NCBI RefSeq assembly: GCF_028453695.1
Contig: NC_135778.1
Coordinates: forward strand, 31,299,214 to 31,363,213
Direction of reading: 5' to 3'
DNA: 64,000 nucleotides
Source: Augochlora pura
Lineage: Eukaryota; Arthropoda; Insecta; Hymenoptera; Halictidae
The notes beneath the pieces were generated by a model, which had not been told where the DNA came from, searched no databases, and saw nothing but the letters and a program-made list of their open reading frames with translations. Positions 60,901 to 64,000 of the stretch are shown here, in pieces; the stretch's first letter is position 1, and each line of letters begins with the position of its first letter. The translations under genes were made by a program, and so were the position numbers.

Positions 60901-61440
60901 GAATACCAAAACATAGTAAACGTATTTGCTATACTATTTCTAAAAAAAACTGCTGTTTTTTTATTTGATTCTAAATTCTAACCCTTGACAATGTCACGTT
61001 ATATAATTCTCAATAATGGTTGAGATACGATACATGATAAACCATTTTATTCATGTAGATGCTATAGCAATGTGCAGACTAGCACACAGCACTAGTGTAT
61101 TACAGGAACAAAAGGTATCAAAAGTTACATAATACATCACATTTATAAGTTTTCTATGAAACGTGAGTTTTTTTCGCATAATTTCCGGAAAACTTCGCTT
61201 GAGTCGAAACCACGTTTGAATGTTCCATGCGGAAGCGTTTCAATCATCATACGTAACATTTATTCTCTTGTTTTCCTTCGTATTAAATAAAGTTCCATTA
61301 AAAATAATACTCACGACATGACTGGAATTCATCTTCCGCAGTTTCGCAGTCTTTTTGATAATTGCAAACTAAGGTAGCCGGTATGCAAGTACCGTCAAGA
61401 CATTTGTAGCTATTACCGACGCATCCGCTGCTATCGGGTG
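45306..61440 (-). CDS. LRP2: LRP2/megalin endocytic receptor (5' end missing)
   Basis: Eighteen exons join in phase: 61,315-61,440; 60,739-60,870; 60,211-60,465; 59,883-60,137; 59,461-59,577; 50,995-59,250; 50,345-50,912; 50,033-50,276; 49,326-49,933; 48,941-49,233; 48,326-48,843; 47,977-48,214; 47,647-47,901; 47,042-47,548; 46,548-46,924; 45,870-46,477; 45,680-45,779; 45,306-45,581. About 4,576 residues, close to vertebrate megalin (about 4,650). LDLR class A repeats come in clusters of 6, 8, 10 and 11, separated by EGF modules and YWTD beta-propellers, then one transmembrane helix and a tail with FSNPMYDAV. Megalin has 7/8/10/11, so only the signal peptide and perhaps one repeat are missing. 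The tail end (DPTP...KDT..LV.ED) also recalls vertebrate LRP2, whereas LRP1 begins with two repeats. Known role: apical receptor for clathrin-mediated uptake of many ligands. Exon 3 acceptor and last-exon acceptor are the least certain edges. The Drosophila orthologue is mgl. Confidence 0.93.
47648..49387 (-). other. LRP2: LRP2 ligand-binding cluster IV (11 LDLa)
   Basis: Eleven repeats from CTAGQHRC to DELGC across five exons, with introns mostly falling at or between repeats, unlike the giant exon upstream. Confidence 0.9.
50779..52132 (-). other. LRP2: LRP2 ligand-binding cluster III (10 LDLa)
   Basis: Ten repeats from CDSSKFAC to DEPAHC, the last one encoded by the next exon. The third repeat has an insert (NVTSDE) in the acidic box. 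Confidence 0.9.
50995..59250 (-). other. LRP2: LRP2 giant 8,256-bp exon
   Basis: Open without a stop for about 2,752 codons, from DRDECSEWG after the acceptor to DEDGC at the GTAAGT donor. It carries EGF modules, about five YWTD propellers, cluster II and nine of the ten repeats of cluster III. Confidence 0.92.
56213..57193 (-). other. LRP2: LRP2 ligand-binding cluster II (8 LDLa)
   Basis: Eight repeats from CPNAWDFTC to DEGPGC. Most keep the calcium-binding CDGxxDCxDxSDE signature; the fourth has QQDE. Confidence 0.9.
59885..61425 (-). other. LRP2: LRP2 ligand-binding cluster I (6 LDLa visible)
   Basis: Six class A repeats spread over four small exons, from CVGNSYKC to the repeat ending DEDAAC, followed by the EGF exon (CYCPEGRVL). 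The second repeat is atypical (long loop [11 protein letters not shown]). Confidence 0.85.
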
Positions 61441-64000
61441 CTATAACAAGAAACAAACAGTAAATTATTAGTTAACGTTGAAATTCAGTCACAAAGATAA
61501 TATTATTTACCAATATTCTTCACTATTTCCCTACAGGATTTCTTATTATTTTCAAATATTAAGCAATGCAAACTATAAAGTTAGAATCCATTAAGGAATC
61601 TACACTTTTTAAGTACTAATCCCAAAAAGAAGGACTCCTCTAAATTAATAAAAGCAAGGTACTATAATTCAATTTAAAAAATATCTCACAGTGGAAGTCG
61701 TACAATATACATTTTCTTAGTAATCTAGGGGATTCCCCTTAAAGGGATTCTAATCAAAGAATGAACCGAAGTTGAACCCGATCTAATCGAAAAATTAGTG
61801 AGATCGATTATGGTGGAAAGTAGTCGAGAATTAATGTAGCCTCTTTGTTGTTAACTTTAAGGTAGTAACTAAAAGGCAACAAGAAAAACTTTTATGATTT
61901 TCGATGTTCACCCTATATTTAAAACTATTTGCACGTTTGTAACTTTGCTAGGTTGGTAGGATCGAGCTACGTGCCATCATGAAAAAGATTATATCGCTCA
62001 ATCTAGTACGTAACGGAACTTTGAATATTGTAATTTAGGGATTTATAAGGTTTCAATAGAGGAGAGTCGTTTCAAGAATGTGTTATAATTCGTTCAAATA
62101 ATCTGACGGCAACAGTTTGGAACAGAACGTGACTAAATGCATCTGTGGCGTGATAGGTGAAAGGTTCAGCAGATGCTGATGGTTTCCTCTCTAGGTGTAA
62201 CGCGAGAATCCTAGGCCACGCGCGATTGAAAAGATCCGCTTCACGGGATCGAGAGCTTCTTTTGTTCGTATGCATTCCATCCGCATCGTTTCACAAACAG
62301 GATGACAACGATTATAGCCACTAACCTGTTCCCAGTTGGAGGAAGTAATTCAAATACAAGTTAGAATTAAAGACAAGTTTTTGAGCGTTCGAAATGCGCG
62401 GGCAATTTGAATCGTTCGAAATCCAAACCGGGTGAAATCGTTCTCTCATATCGATCGATGCATAGCAGTCGATGGTTCGTGTAATTGTTCGTTGTACAAA
62501 ACGATCTAAACAGCCAATTATTGCGTAGAAATCGTTAGGTATGCACGAAAAGCGATGAAAGTAGTCTTCACTGTAGAAGACGATCTCCATGCACGAGATG
62601 ACAGCTTCGATTAACTTAATTTGACGCCGTTTCGCTGGAGATATTGCTTAAATAGGTTAAACGAGCGACGTCTAGACCAATTAGGAATCTGTATAAAACT
62701 TTTCTTGAAAAATCAAAAACACATTTAATAATAACGATTTCATGTTACGCGTAGTGATATAGGTTACTAACTTTAAATTTAGTGAAGCACAAAAATATAG
62801 TCGCCAGATAGCATGGCGCCTTACCAACTTTAAAAAATGAAAAGCCAACTTCCAAGATCGAATCTTCAATAATAAGTAACTGGCGCAAAAATTGAAAAAG
62901 ATTATGTAGGAAATTGCTCAATGTATGCGTTACTTAACATAAGAATAGAAATGCGGCATAACCTCAAAAAGAATACGCCTGTAACCCTAATGGAAAAGCA
63001 TAGCCTTTTCAGGGCGCGTGAACGTGCCGTTCACAATCATAGATTGCATGTCTACGGGTAATTACAATTACGCGTAATTGCACAGCGGGAATTACAAAAT
63101 TTTTAGCGCAAGTTAAATTTTCACTAAAATTTACGAGAACAGAAGATGTTATCAAATTCGAATATAACCCGATTTCTTCTTTTTCATTGTCGAATACGCT
63201 TTTATTTTTGTATGAGGATAAACGTAGAATGTGTTTCCAATCATGGCTTCATGTCTACAGAATAAAAAGGATGAAGAAAGAACGTCAGACCATGGATGGG
63301 AGACAGAACGGTACCGGCTGGCACCGTGCAGATAGAATCTCAATGGAATCTAGCTAGAATCGGTTATCTAGCACGTTCCCTAGCTGCCGTATATGTGCAT
63401 CCTTTCAAGGATAACATCAACAGGACGCTTAACCTTTCTCGTTCGATGACGCATTGACGTCGATAACAGAGACAACAATTATGTTATTCAACAAATTTTT
63501 ACGTTTCTTTTTTGCTGATAGGTTTCATAGTGGTTGTACTAACAGTTGGTTTATGGTAGACCTCAAAAGGCAAAACACGAATCCGGGATGACCAAATCTG
63601 TTATGCAGATTTTGCTTTCTTCGGAAAAAATAAAATATGCAAAGTTGCGCAAGAGATGAAATATTGCAAGTAATCCTTCCGCTAACGACGAAGTTATTAA
63701 TATATTTCTCATACATGATAAATATGCAGAAGAAATGTAAGAAGGAGTTGTATTGCTCTTCTATAGACAACCATGACGTTATGCACACTTCTTTTATCTG
63801 CAGATTTTTCAATGAAACAAAGCTGACTATCAATGTTTAAAATGAAACATTGATAGGTCAATAAACATGAACGTCATACAGGGTCATCAATGAAGGACAT
63901 AATTTTAGTATTTCGTACTATTGCATATACTACTATTCCTTGTTGATGTATGAAGTATACGGATTATTTCCTGCAGTTTAAGCCTAGTGTGACCCTGAAG
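61441..64000. other. Probable LRP2 intron or 5' flank, no exon recognised
   Basis: LRP2 must continue upstream because the first visible exon starts inside a codon. I found no signal-peptide or LDLa exon here. Two short motifs stand out: GGGGATTCCCC at 61,728-61,738 (a canonical kB/Rel site) and the 16-bp palindrome CAATTACGCGTAATTG at 63,065-63,080. Confidence 0.45.

Noticed and set aside
45306..61440. LRP1 instead of LRP2 as identity of the giant receptor.
   Set aside because: LRP1 starts with a two-repeat cluster. Here the first cluster has at least six and the rest 8/10/11, and the tail end resembles LRP2.

Overview
This is AT-rich eukaryotic DNA with GT-AG introns, GC-richer coding exons, no sign of CpG depletion in those exons, and one 100-base run of N. 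The protein content is animal. A megalin-type receptor, two secreted low-complexity proteins, a Bel/Pao-type LTR with a tRNA-Tyr primer site, and many degenerate tandem repeats point to an insect, most likely a hymenopteran. The order is an inference.

Layout, left to right. 1-6.9 kb has no gene I can support; it holds LTR and non-LTR retroelement debris and two tandem arrays. 6,934-9,862 (minus) is a two-exon gene for a secreted Pro/Gln-rich repeat protein of about 635 residues; its signal-peptide exon is short and easily missed. 11.6-11.9 kb is a fragment of a Jockey-like reverse transcriptase. 12,235-20,310 (plus) carries the last four exons of a RhoGAP-domain gene. They were found by matching splice phases, and the 5' end was not located. 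20.3-28.6 kb is intergenic with several tandem arrays. 28,628-42,373 (plus) is a secreted protein of about 920 residues with a Val-Pro-Val-Glu-Lys repeat block. Its 8.4-kb second intron holds a Tc1/mariner-type MITE and a Bel/Pao-like LTR followed by four tandem copies of a tRNA-Tyr primer-binding site. 42.4-45.3 kb is the convergent intergenic gap, with a SINE-like repeat. 45,306-61,440 (minus) is nearly all of LRP2/megalin: 18 exons, about 4,576 residues visible, one exon of 8,256 bp. Its signal-peptide exon lies beyond or hidden in the last 2.5 kb.

The four genes do not form an obvious pathway. Three encode secreted or cell-surface products (two low-complexity secreted proteins and a giant endocytic receptor); the fourth is a predicted regulator of Rho GTPases. 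I found no CRISPR array, tRNA, rRNA or clearly new enzymatic system. The most unusual signals are the tandem primer-binding sites, the RhoGAP domain missing several catalytic positions, the two unrecognised secreted repeat proteins, and the number of unrelated, strongly diverged tandem arrays.
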